Source of the DNA: Ectocarpus siliculosus
Lineage: Eukaryota > Sar > Phaeophyceae > Ectocarpales > Ectocarpaceae
Reading direction: 5' to 3'
Length of the DNA: 64,000 nucleotides
Assembly: GCA_000310025.1 (NCBI GenBank)
Contig: FN649744.1
Span: 2,310,422-2,374,421 of the forward strand
Shown here: positions 36,633-47,966 of the stretch, piece after piece
How positions within the stretch are numbered: position 1 is the first letter of the stretch
Layout of the letters: the number at the start of each line of letters is the position of its first letter
Position numbers and translations under genes: made by a program
The notes under the pieces: generated by a model
What the model was told of the DNA's origin: nothing
What the model saw: the letters and a program-made list of their open reading frames with translations, nothing else
Database searches by the model: none

Positions 36633-39600
36633 GCCGGGAGAAGAAACACGCAGCAGTTGCGCGTAATCATCCCAGCCCCGAACAACTTCAAGCGGATATC
36701 GATTGCACTCTTGTCTACCCGACACACGGTACACACTCAAGATGGTGCGTGCCCACTCCCCTGCTAGCCCCCGTGTTCCGCATCATCCACCGGGGCCCCC
36801 TCCTCCTCCTCCTCCTCCTCCTCCTCCTCCTCCTCCTCCCTTTACGCTCGTTAGGTGGCGCGAGCTCTTAACCAGAACGCCCCCACTCTGCACACGGTGG
36901 AGCGGGGCTACGGCTGGACGCCGGAGCAGATGTTCCTGCGGGAGTTCAACTGGAGGCTCACACAGGAGGAGCTGGAGGGGGGGCTGGAGATCTACGAAAG
37001 GACGGTACGGAGAAACTTGCACTTGGGGTCGTTGGTCGATCTGAGCCGCTGCTGCGGCTGCTGCTGCACGTTCTTTTCGTTTTGCCCGTAAAGAATATTG
37101 ACGATTTTGCGCTCAACGGTAACGGCATACGATATCGACCCCGTAGTTCGAGACGTGTGTGATGTTTGCGGGTGCAGGCAGTCACAGGCAGTAGCTGCTT
37201 GATGTCGTCTCGCGCTATCGGCTTTAACAAGCCGCGGGTTTGGTCTGGGAGTGCGCTCAAGACTCCCGGAAGTGCGAAGTGCTCGTGGGAGTGGCACCAC
37301 ATGCCCTTTGTTTGCCCGATGGCACCCAGAGCGGTTGCGAGACCCTCCCTGCTGGCGTAGGTACTCGAGTAGTTGGGGGTTTTTGAGCAAGTTGGGAGTA
37401 GGGTGGGCGTTCTGGCCTCACAACCAACATTGTCAAGCATTCCTATGCTTAGCAATCATCAATCTAGGACGTCCGTTCGGAAATGCCAAGTGGTTTGTTC
37501 CCGATGACGCGAGACGAAAGGAGGAAGCGTACACGTTGGTTGTCGTTTCGGCTTCAACCTAATTTTGCCCCGTTTCCTTCCCGCCGCCGCCCCCACCCGG
37601 CTTTCCGCAATCCGAAAATTACGGTTGGGTCGGCCTCCGCTTCTTGTCCAGATCCTCCGGCAAGCCCTCAAGTACCAGCCAACGGTGAGTGCGCGAGTCA
37701 AAGAGTGAGAGAATGAGTGAATGAGTGAGTGACCAATAGCACTGCTGTCGCGCTCTTCGGTTGATGTTCCATCGACCTGAAGCGCCGCCTTTGGCGGCAG
37801 TAGCGTGTCTAAAGAAGCGAGCAGATACATGGCTTGCGTGCCCCCGTGCGGGGATAGATTTTCACCGTGCCTTGAATTCTCTATTCATTCCAGGACTGCA
37901 CTTTGCGATGGGGTTTTTGTTTTCAAGGCGGACGTGCCGTAGTTAAGGTTGTTGTCGGTGCTGACGTGCCTTCTCTTTCCTCTCTCGGGCCGAAGGCCCT
38001 CTAGTTTTTGTTCTTGGTGGTTTTGGTCTAGTTTACCATGTATTGTAGCAGAAACCACAATCGAAGCCAAGGGGCCACGAACCTTTTCTCGGACTGATTC
38101 CCATGCACTGATACTTTTTCGCGATGGACGTTTAACACGTGCTTGTGTCTCTCGTTTCTTTCCCCTGTTGTTGCTTTTTGCCTCCCGTTGTTTTTTTCAT
38201 CCAGGAGACGCGCGGAAGCAGGCGATGGCTGGAGACGCTGAGGAGAATACCGATGCCAATGGCGGTTAGTGAACGTCCATCTCTTGTTTTGCGGCTATCA
38301 TGCCTATGACGGTTGATGTTTTTATCATACTTTTTGCTGCTACATCATGTCAATTTCGAGAAATGAATTTTCACGTTTACTTTTTGCGGCTGCTCCTGGA
38401 CAATCTGTCGTTTAGATCATCGTCGTCTTCCCCGCGCGGGTCTCGTTGGCGTCGTGAGACACAGTTTCCGAATACATGTGTACGGCGGGCATTCGTCACG
38501 TTCGTTTCACGATGTCCTCTGCCCGTTAGCCGCGAAAACATCGTCATATCGTTCAGTACCTAAATTTTTATCCCGTTGGTCGTTGTGTGGATGAGGCGCC
38601 TGTGTTCTACTTGTTCATTTTGTATTTGGGGGGGGGGGGGGTGAACTGCTTGTCAGCACACTCGCTGTGCGGCACATACCCTGCCGGGGGGGCTCTTTGC
38701 CCTCGCGCGCGTACCAGATGATGAGCGGTGTAGGCGGGAACCTGGACGATGTTCTCGTTTCGGACGGTCGAACCCACCCTCCCTCCACACACCCCTTTCA
38801 ACACCTTCGTCCTTCCTTTGGTTCGAAATCCTCACGCGCACCCGCCCTCTTTTTGACGTGGGAGACCCCCCTGTTTATCATGGACCCCCACACACACACA
38901 CCCTCACCACCATCCCCGTTTTTGCTGTCCGTCTCGCACGTGCCCAGGTGCTGTCTCGGCTCCCTAGCGCCATCGTCGACGCGGTCCTCGAGAAGACGGA
39001 ACTGTCCGGCTACTTCGAGGACCAGCACAGGGTTACCGCCGAGGACGAGCCTTACGACGATTACCGGGGATACATGCTGGTGAGCACGAGCCGCCGCCGC
39101 CGCCGCCGCCGCGAAATTTGCAAAGAAACCCGGTTTGTGTTGACGCTTTTTTGCGCCTACCCGAAGCGTTCCGTGAGTTCTGTGCGACCTTCTCACAAAC
39201 ACGACTTTTTTTCTGTTTTTTTTTTTTTACCTACCTGGTACCCGAAAAATTCTGTGAGTTCCGTGAACACTTGCGATACCCTACAGAAACGTACAGACCG
39301 TACAGAACACACCCTTCGAAATTATTGACGACGGGGGCAGCAGCGGCAAGAAAGACGGTGGTCGTCGTCCTGTAACGTCACATTCCAACAGCGGCAAACC
39401 GCCTACCCTTGACGGGGGGATTGAGATTGAGTGTTTGTTCTTTCACTGATGTATACTGCATGTTGTAAGGAAACGAAGGAGGCGTTCATGAACTTTTTGT
39501 AGACAACGGGTTGCATTTTTTTGCCCACACGGCAAAGCGTTTGGTGTGTTGGTTGCGATGATGGTACGGATGATGGGCTCAGAAGGGGGAGCGGTCGGTC

Positions 39601-41575
39601 GGAGGTGTAAGGATGGATATGCCTGCGGCCATCGTGAAAGACCTCGGCACGCGCGTGACGTCGGCGGGGGACGGCGGGAGGGAGATCGATGTGTGCGGTG
39701 GATACAGGACTTAGATTCGCCGCTCCGGTTGCTTCCACTTTTATTGAATCCAAAACAAAAGTTCCAGCACCTATCATCTTGCTCATTCCATGCCCGTAGT
39801 CTTAAGGGTATGATCGATCAAGAAGGTTCGTCCAAGGTGCCGACTAGCAGCGCACCAACGATGCGGGTACGGCGCGTTGTCGTACATTCACAGCTCTCGG
39901 CAACGTGTTTTTCGTACCCGCGGCAGGGTTATTCCCGCATTTTTTTTCGTGTTTTCCTGGCCGTGGCGCGCTAGAGTGAGTGCTATCTTGACCCTAACTC
40001 GCGATGCGGCGAATTTTGTCTTACCCGATGCTACAGGCGGCGCTCAAGATCCAGAGATCGACGATGAAGTGCTGCGCGTTCGACTGCCGGCAGGAGGGCA
40101 TGATCAAGGCTCACGATGCGGACCTCAGGGGCGTCTGCCGCATAGGTGAGTGTTTGTCCCCCTCCTCCGCCCCCGCCTCGAAGAACCTTTAGCAGGATGC
40201 GGCGCACCCTCCGTGTGGCTCGCCGGATCTCATCTCACGGCGCTTCGCGCTTGGCGATGTGCTTGCCTCGTGTAGTGAAGTGCTCGGTCCCGGCTTTGTG
40301 GGGATGCGAGGTCAATGGTCTGACGGCTACGGCGTGCACGGCGATGAGTGCACCCCGCCCCTGTCTCGTAGGCGTTCAACAGGGGTTTTCTCTCGGGGGA
40401 GTGTGTCAAATGGGAGAGGATGTTCGGGGTGCCCCCTACCGCTTAAACATAAGCGTGGTAAAGAGAAAATAGTGTACCCCTTCTTTGTTTGGCATAGTAA
40501 CACTGCTGGCAAACAGTGACCATCATGAAAACCTGGCTTGCGCCGACTTTGTTTGTTATGGACGAATGCACGCAGCATCACGCGTCAACCACCTACTACA
40601 AGGGGCTTTATTCGCCTACTTTCGATGTGCGAAAATCAATCGAGGACTACGACCACCGCTGGTTGTAGGCTGCTAGCCATCAGTGAATCGATTCGAGTTC
40701 GCTTGTGATGATTTTTTTTTGCCTGCATGTATGCGACTGGATTGGTCTTCGTGTGCATTTCTGGCGTTCTTTTTTTTTGGGGGGGGGGGGTTGGGTTGTC
40801 CCCTTTGTAATCCCTTGTAGGAACAGTTGATTTTGTCTGGGAGTGATCATGTCGATCTGCCCCTTGCGTCTTTCGTCTGGGTCTGCAGGGGTCATGGCGG
40901 CGTGGGAACTGCGGCTGTCGGACCTGAGCGTGGAATCGTTCGACGACATGAACGTGCTCAATTTCCGGCAGATCTTCGCCGACAGGGACTTCGAGCCCGG
41001 CATGTTGCAGCTGGAGGTGAGAGAAGAAGGGGCGGGACGAAGGCTGCGACATGTTTATGGGGAGGGGGGGCAGAAGTAGGTTCCCGGAGAGCGTGTAGCG
41101 GGAAGCACAGGAGATAGGGGTGGAGGGAGGAAAGGTGTGGCACGGTAGACTAGCGGAGACGGGAGTGGTTGTCGTGGTACCCGTGGCTTTGTGGTGCTGA
41201 GGAGTGAGCCAAAACGGAGTTTTCATGGCGATGTTGGCTTGGTGTGGCTGTATCAAAGGGCAACGGCAGCCACCCGCCGTAGCCCAATGTTAGGTACGTC
41301 TTGGCCTTTTTGTTTTCAAGGCGGACAACATTTTTGGCACAAGGGTTGTTGTCTGTGGGTTGTAGCGTATCCCCTCTTTCGGAAAGCACACGCGCGCAGA
41401 AGACTGCCATCAATTGATGTCAAGTTTTTCAACGGTTACACACACCGCACTTTCCCCAACAGGGTGCACGCAATGCTTCTCTTTTTTTTCCACGCCCTTT
41501 TTTGACCCCTCTCGACCCCGGTGCTCGTTCGTTTGCTGTCTGCGTGCTGCTGTGAATAAAACCGCTCTCTCTTAC

Positions 41576-41642
<67 letters not shown>

Positions 41643-41643
41643 G

Positions 41644-41738
<95 letters not shown>

Positions 41739-42075
41739 CTGTGTGTCTCTATCTCTGTCTCTCTCTGTGTCCTTTCCGACCATTCGGTCGAATGGAATCG
41801 ACATGGATATCGACATCGAATCATACCGAAACGATTTCACATGGAATCGGATCGGTCGACCAATCGAAAAAAAAACTCGCTTCGGTTACACCCCCCGCCA
41901 GCTGGAACCGGAGGCCGAGCCGATGAGAGAGACGCAAGTGGCGACTAAGGTGGACACCAGATGGCCCGACGAGGAGGACGAGCCCGAACCGTGGGCCGAG
42001 GGAGGAGGCGGCGATGGTGACGGCAGGCGCGGAGGTGGCGGTGGCGGCGGGGGGGGGCTGCGAAGACGGTGGTGA
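34382..42075 (+). CDS. HAD-superfamily hydrolase-like protein with atypical motif I
   Basis: Nine exons, all in phase: 34382-34986, 35839-35977, 36855-37004, 37652-37684, 38205-38264, 38948-39079, 40037-40145, 40889-41016 and 41902-42075 (stop TGA), giving about 509 residues. The first 200 residues are Gly/Ser/Arg-rich and low complexity, perhaps partly a targeting peptide. The HAD fold begins at YGAVFQLDTLVDVIPGLI, followed by a helical cap (TPEQMFLREFNWRLTQEEL), the segment VLEKTELSGYFED typical after motif II, MKCCAFDCRQEGMIKAHDAD (the motif III/IV region) and AWELRLSDLSVESFDDMNV, the usual C-terminal 'ADLVV..ldeL' strand and helix. Canonical motif I is DxDGTL. Here the nucleophile position is Gln230 (FQLD) and Gly is absent. 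Plant homologues I recall have FEWEGV there, so this may be a conserved non-canonical clade. The tail is acidic, then glycine-rich. Substrate unknown. Confidence 0.88.
36603..36632 (+). repeat. (CA)n microsatellite
   Basis: Perfect dinucleotide tract in the intron between exons 35839-35977 and 36855-37004 of the HAD gene. Confidence 0.9.
36797..36840 (+). repeat. (CCT)n tract just upstream of a splice acceptor
   Basis: About 13 CCT/CTC triplets ending some 15 bases before the acceptor of exon 36855-37004. They very likely serve as its polypyrimidine tract. Confidence 0.9.
40190..40355 (+). repeat. Dispersed repeat, copy 1
   Basis: Begins AGCAGGATGCGGCGCACCCT and includes CACGGCGCTTCGCGCTTGG and GGGATGCGAGGTCAATGGTC. 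It lies in a HAD-gene intron after exon 40037-40145. A copy of roughly 80% identity by eye lies on the other strand at 47793-47966. No coding capacity or tRNA/5S-like promoter boxes are seen. Confidence 0.75.
41574..41770 (+). repeat. Compound microsatellite (CTGT)n-(CT)n-(ATCT)n
   Basis: About 17 CTGT units, then about 30 CT units, then ATCT units and degenerate CT/GT sequence. It lies in the last intron of the HAD gene, about 130 bases before the acceptor of exon 41902-42075, and is an all-pyrimidine-biased coding-strand tract. Confidence 0.95.
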
Positions 42076-44165
42076 TAGTTTTTGTTGACTCGAATCGAGC
42101 ATTTCGTTCCTCGTAATACGGGAAGGAACTCGGCGGCGGTGGTGGCGGGTTTGCGAAGACGGTGGTACTTACTTTTGTTTTTTGCTTGCATCGAAAAGTC
42201 GTTTGTAGTGTAGGGAAGGACCAAGTAGTGGTAGTGGTGAACGTTGTATACATAAGTGGCGGCAAGCGCGTGCGAAGGAAACGGTCCCAGGACTGCTTGT
42301 AAGTCGGTTGAGATCCCAAGTAAGTCCCTCACGTTGGATGCTGTTGTCTTGGAAACAGGCTGTTGGGCTGCGTGTGTAGACGAAGCTCCCGAGATCAAAA
42401 TCAACATAGTCAAAATTGGCTCCGTTTGGCCAGGAAAGACGAAAGAAAAACATTGTGACTTTTGATTTGTTTGTCTTCTTACTGTCCACCAACCAGAACT
42501 CGATTTTGATTTTTTCACATCGCGGCCTTATTGTTGGCGGCGGGGGGTTGCAGAGATGTGCTCGGCTCGGCTGGTTGACCTTGCTTGATGGCCCGTTCTT
42601 TTCGTGGGTTGCTTGCTGCTCTGGCTGAGGTGCCCACGCCCAGGAATTGGGGGATCGATTGGGTATCGGTTTCCGTCGACACTCGGAGTAAAAATGAGCT
42701 TGGTCTGAGTTGCTGTATGTCTGTCATTCAATATGCTTGGGGAATGAATTAGAGCTTTTGGAGACTGCATTCTTTTCGTGTTGAAAGGTCGTGCCTTTGG
42801 TTGCGCCACTGCTGTTGTGCCGACTACGAAGTTATCGTGGCGGGGGTTAGATGTTGTGCAAAAGAGAGCCGCAAGGTAGATAGACAAACCCTCTGATCGT
42901 ATTGCTTCCTTTACAGCCATTCGGTGCGTCCAAGTAGTCCCCTGGCCCTGCGTAAGTTGAAAGATGGCTGATGATTTGGCAATGCGAAAAAATATAACCG
43001 CCTCTTGCAGTGGGAATTTGTTGTGATACTCCCGTAGTTGAACGCCATACGTGGGGTGCGTGGGAAGCCCCCGGTGAGTGCGGGCGGGAGGAGCTAGTTC
43101 ATGCATCATCCCTGAATCCACCCACGCAGCGCGTTTGGGCGTCCGCTTGGCTCCAGGCTGATCATTTGATGAAGTGCCCGTTTGCCGTCACCATGCCCAC
43201 GGTGTGCGCGGGGAGTGTGATGCATTCCCTTCATTTATTTGTCGTGTTGTTATCCTTGGCTGTTTCATGGTACCATCCCTCATATTGGTGTTGAACGGTG
43301 AACGCTTCAACGGCACATTCTGTGGAAGCAGGCGGCGAATCACTGGAGACCAATCCCGAGTGATCGCTGAACGAAGTACACCAGGCCCCGGCCCCCGTCC
43401 CTGTTACAGTAGACTCGACTCAACATTATTTTTAAGTCTAGAAGACAGAGTCTCGCGTGTCGCGCAACGTTTGCTTCTACCCCAAAAACTCGTCCACCCT
43501 TGTTCTAGCTTCACGCAGGCTTCCGTCGCGTTGTGACCCAACCTCGTACTATGTACATGCGCATCTAGCGGCCGCGCAACACCGACGAAGTTTTAGTCAG
43601 GCAACGCCGACCAGAGTGTTCGCGTTTCGATTGCTCGCAATCCGCGGTTATCCTCGCAGGGAGTGCAAACAAGCCAACCAATGGCGAAGGAACATGGGCT
43701 CGCTAGCGCCAAAAGGGGGGCTAATGCTGTGGTTTTCATCCACATGCAATCCCGAGCACATTGCGAAACGCTGGCTGGCGCGATCTTGGTTGGTACCCTT
43801 GGTGTTGCCGTCAAACGGTCGGGGACGTCGCGTCAAGTTCGACCATGCCCGCCTCCCGTGTGGCGCGTGAGGTCTTCTTCAGCAAGAATATGTGGTAAGA
43901 CCACATGACCTGCCACACACGAGAGAGAAGCAACCGAAGAGGAAGGCAGCACCGAAAGACGGCTTGAAAAACGCCGCGTACTGTAGTGTGTAGAAAAACT
44001 GCACGAACGTAAGAGTCAACAACCGTTACAGTTGTGAACAATGAATCCGTCGGAATATGGCTATCGCCTTTACGGCTGCGACAAACGGTCGACCTTGGAC
44101 AAACGCACACACGAAAATTGAAAGGCGTGTGCCAAGCCTTTCTGCTCTGCTGTTGATGTGGAACT
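42076..44165. other. Convergent region: HAD 3' flank and unassigned 3' part of the membrane-protein gene
   Basis: Follows the HAD stop codon. The terminal exon or exons of the minus-strand membrane protein must lie here, but I cannot choose among the short minus-strand frames between 43600 and 44165. Between 42076 and 43600 no frame shows a recognisable domain. Confidence 0.4.
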
Positions 44166-47110
44166 ACCTCAGCGGCCAAGAATGACCAAACCTGCGGAGG
44201 ACAGCCACACACACGCTACCCCAGGATAGAGACAATCAACGTATGAAACAAGCAAATGAACAACAAGGTTTGCATACCAACGAAAGCCGGCGCGAACGGT
44301 GTAATGTCGACGTCGCCGACAAACCACAAGTTGATCAGGAAAAGAAGTCGACAACACCGGTCTAGGTTTCGGGGTTGTCTGTCACCAATGTGATGGCATT
44401 CCGCTTGTCGGCTACGGCTGCCTGCCGTCACCATCAAGTATCAAAACAATTGACTTTCTTTCAACATGTCTGGAACGAGTGCGCCGTCCAAGTGCTACCA
44501 TGCCCCGCACCTTAGACGAGTACATCATGGATAACACCATCAAGAGCAGCCAAAATACATAGAGGTCCCACACTGGGTGCCTGCCGTAGCTCATCTCCTT
44601 CGTTACTCGTATCGCCATGACCACCGCCGACATCAGGAACATCAACGGACGGAGCCAGAGGTTGAATTTCGCCGCGCGTGCGTCGAAACACCACCAGGCC
44701 CGGAGCCCGAGCCAGCCGAGCATGAGCAAAACGGCAGCTTCTCGTCATGCCCAGAGGTCATGAGTCAATCGGTGCCCGCACAAAATCAAACAGAATTGTT
44801 GGAGCAAAGCGGTGGGAGGGAAAACAAACGTGACTTCGACAACCACGTTGCTGATATCGCCAAATCTCAACTTTTGTTGTCGTCATGCGCGCTCGTATCT
44901 TCTCTCACGTGCTTTGTCGGAGCAGCACCCTTGCCAAAACGAACTGCCGCCATTTCTACTCGGCCTCAGCCTCCCTTGCCATGGCGCCGCACGCAGCATC
45001 GGTAAAATGTGCTAGTAAACGCGTCGTTGTGTATTGCCGAGCCTGCCACAAGGTTTCCAAAGGGTTTATATTCTTGGGTGTGCCCCCCCCGCACAAGTGT
45101 GTTGGAATATGTGTAGTGTATTGAAACGCGTTGTGTAGTGTTTCCTTCGCCCCTACGCACGTACTCAAATATGGCAGCTACTACAGTACTACAACGAGGG
45201 TCCGAAACGTCAGTCAAGGCAATAACACGTGTAATATCGGAAGCAACCAAGGTAAATAGTACGCATAGAAACGTGAACAACTGAGAAAACTGGCGGGATC
45301 CGGAAGGGCCAAGAAAATAAAAACGACAAAATAATGGTGAGAATTACCTACGGCATACATAGAAGAAGTATACTGATACACACGTAGGCTGGTTCTTCGG
45401 CCCAAAGAGAAGACACTGAACCCCGATGATCCGTACTTGACGTCTGCAGGCACCACTTCACCTGCCAGGACGTTGGGCACCAAGGTGTCGTTCGCCAGGG
45501 TGAGTTCCAGAATGCTGCCGATGAGACGCTCGCACTTGTAGGGCATTTGCTCAAGCCCTTCGCAGTCCCTCGCAAACTGCAATCCAAGCAAGAAGGGAAA
45601 CCGTTAAACAGACTTCGAGCACCCAAGGCTCCTCCCCGGATTGCAAGTCGTAGGAGAAAGCCAGTAGCGGTACCTCTTCGCCTCGCCAAGTGCATGTAAT
45701 ATTACAGAGATTGGACTTCTCTCGCTGACTGTGACCGATCCACCAGGACATCTGGTTGAAAGCAGGAACGTCGCCGGGACGAGTGTGATTCGCGCCGGCA
45801 ACCAACTACTTTGAAGAAGCATGAGCGAGCGAGAAAAAGGGAGAAAATACAGGTGGGGTGAGAGAGAGAGAGAAAAAGAAAGAGAGAGAGGGAAGGAGAG
45901 GGAGAGGGAGAGGGAGGGAGAAAACTTCTGCTGTACTAATGGTATCGCGCAGGATTATCTTCCTTGGCGCACGCAGAACCTGGCGATAGGCGCGTTCCAC
46001 CTACTACATGTTGTTTTCGGGACACTCGTGCTACCTTTGTTTGCATGCCCGCATACAACTTGGGATGATGTGTGACCAATCAGCGCGACGAAAAAACGGC
46101 ACAAATGGTTCATTCCTGTCACGACGGCAGGAGAAGGTGGGTACTGGTGAACACTGCGTCTTGTATGGGACGAGAAGCTGCGTCCAACTCCACGAAGAAA
46201 AGATGCACGAGGGCGGTGGATCGTGAACAACAGGTAGCGGGACAAATATACGAAAAAACAACCTCACCTCCTCCTCTTTTTCCTGGACTACCACCGTTGA
46301 CGTGTCCGCTGCAAGACGATGACCGATGGACGCGAACGCCAGGATTCCATAGACGAGTTCACCAACTGCATTTAGCCCCACTCCTGCGAACATCAGCACC
46401 CCACGAACACCAGCACACGAGATGTAGGGCAAATGTTAACGCTTGTTGACGTTGTGAGCGCAGTAACGACAGTACCATGGACTTCGCTCATGAGGTATGA
46501 GGCGGCGAAAATATCGACATGAAGAGGCGCTTTCTCCCTTCTTCCGGGATGGGGGGGAGCGTGCCAATGTTTTGCATGTCTTTTCCGTTGGATAATAGAC
46601 CATGCGTCCTCGGGAGGACGGAGCATTTTGCCAGAGGACCGGTCACCGATGTGGTGGTGTTGGGGTGTGTGTTCTATTAAACGTATTCGGTAGTCCGTAG
46701 ACCATCCACCTGAGGGAGCAGCGATTGGCCTTGCGCCAGACGCGTGCCCCCCGGGGCAGACGAACGTCGGGCAGGCCTTTCAAGTTGTGGGATTGATCGC
46801 TTCTTGCTGTGGTAAAACATCACGAGACGCGTTTACATTTTTTCTGAAAATTACTTCGCAAGTTGCAATAACTGAGGAGGCAACAGACAGTCTGCGCAAA
46901 ACACTCGTACGACACGCTCATTAGCATGGCGGCATGGAGGTACGTCCTTACCCATATCGAGGTCCCAGCAAAACCCGACGCTACGATCGGTCGAGATGCA
47001 GGTTGCACGCGGTAGTTTCAGGCCCCCAGTGTCGGTGATAAGACGGGACGATGGCGGCCGAGGGGGGGTGGCGAGTTGAGGGGGGCACAAGTAAGCAAGA
47101 CCAGGCCTCT
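44166..47110 (-). CDS. Multi-pass membrane protein, unrecognised (both ends incomplete)
   Basis: Minus-strand exon candidates: 47110-46952, 46383-46268, about 46063-46040, about 45792-45613, 45576-45352, 45280-45161, 44737-44511, about 44362-44220 and about 44189-44166. Phases agree through 45161, then two junctions do not close, so small exons are probably missing. Hydrophobic segments: VGELVYGILAFASIG (46383-46268), FTFLCVLFTLVASDI (45280-45161), VLLMLGWLGLRAWWCF, LMFLMSAVVMAI and VFWLLLMVLSMMY (44737-44511), and FAPAFVGMQTLLFICLFHTL (44362-44220). A soluble loop of over 100 residues with Cys and N-glycosylation-type sites (NITC, NHT) lies between the first two. The RPLMFL...HPVWDLYVFW pattern recalls an ion-channel S4-S5/S5 region, but too weakly for a family call. 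Confidence 0.5.
45830..45922 (+). repeat. GA-rich simple sequence
   Basis: Purine-rich tract of GAGA, GAAA and GGGA units in an intron of the membrane-protein gene; on that gene's strand it is a pyrimidine tract upstream of the exon starting near 45792. Confidence 0.85.
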
Positions 47111-47587
47111 CTGTGAGAGAGCGCGTGCATGAAAATAACCTGTCGATCAATATGTCGAAGTCAAAATCTCGCGGGGGGAGAACACACGAAAACGACTCCG
47201 GAGGGAGGGAGAGAAAACACCATTAGGTATTTTTGTCCTCCCCGAAACCAAATACAGGACGTAACACCACCATTCTAGCACACGTGGTTTTTATTTTTCA
47301 TTTGAACTGGCACAGTAGCAGAGGGTAGAAATGTTTGCATACAAAAAGCGCAGAGAAAAAAAATGGTTTTTAAAACTTTTTGTGCTGGGTCGAGAAAAAT
47401 GGCAGATGAGCATGCATGCATTCAAGAGGGCTCGGGGAGTCGAACTACGGACGTACTGCCACAAACTGGATGAAGGACCAGATCCGGGGGGGGTTATCTA
47501 CCGTTTATGGCGTTTCAACTAGGATTTAGTGTGGTATATGATAACCTGTATATCGTTTGTATGCGGCGGGGGGGGGGGGGGGGGGGG

Positions 47588-47780
47588 NNNNNNNNNNNNN
47601 NNNNNNNNNNNNNNNNNNNNNNNNNNNNNNNNNNNNNNNNNNNNNNNNNNNNNNNNNNNNNNNNNNNNNNNNNNNNNNNNNNNNNNNNNNNNNNNNNNNN
47701 NNNNNNNNNNNNNNNNNNNNNNNNNNNNNNNNNNNNNNNNNNNNNNNNNNNNNNNNNNNNNNNNNNNNNNNNNNNNNNNN
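47588..47780. other. Assembly gap (193 N) flanked by poly-G
   Basis: N run bounded by G homopolymers of at least 20 bases on the left and 13 on the right. The gap is probably a sequencing failure in a long G tract. Confidence 0.95.
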
Positions 47781-47792
47781 GGGGGGGGGGGG

Positions 47793-47966
47793 GTGTATTC
47801 ATAGTCGTGCATGCCGTAGTCGTCTGACCATTGACCTCGCATCCCTACAAAGCCGGGACGGAGCACGCCGGGTTCTCACCGGACCAGGCTCTCACATCAC
47901 CAAGCGCGAAGCGCCGTGAGGTATTCGGCGAGTCGCATGAAGGGTGCGCTGCATCCTGCTAAGGGT
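47793..47966 (-). repeat. Dispersed repeat, copy 2
   Basis: Reverse-complement copy of 40190-40355, including GGGATGCGAGGTCAATGGTC and CACGGCGCTTCGCGCTTGG. Its 3' end runs straight into the C/G homopolymer beside the assembly gap, so the element may end in a poly-C-type tail. Confidence 0.75.

Noticed and set aside
39546-39713. Candidate extra HAD exon (MDMPAAIVKDLGTRV)
   Set aside because: Exons 38948-39079 and 40037-40145 already join in phase and match the HAD pattern directly; inserting this segment would disrupt the fold.
41574-41770. Regular repeats considered as a CRISPR-like array
   Set aside because: Pure microsatellite without spacers, in a eukaryotic intron.
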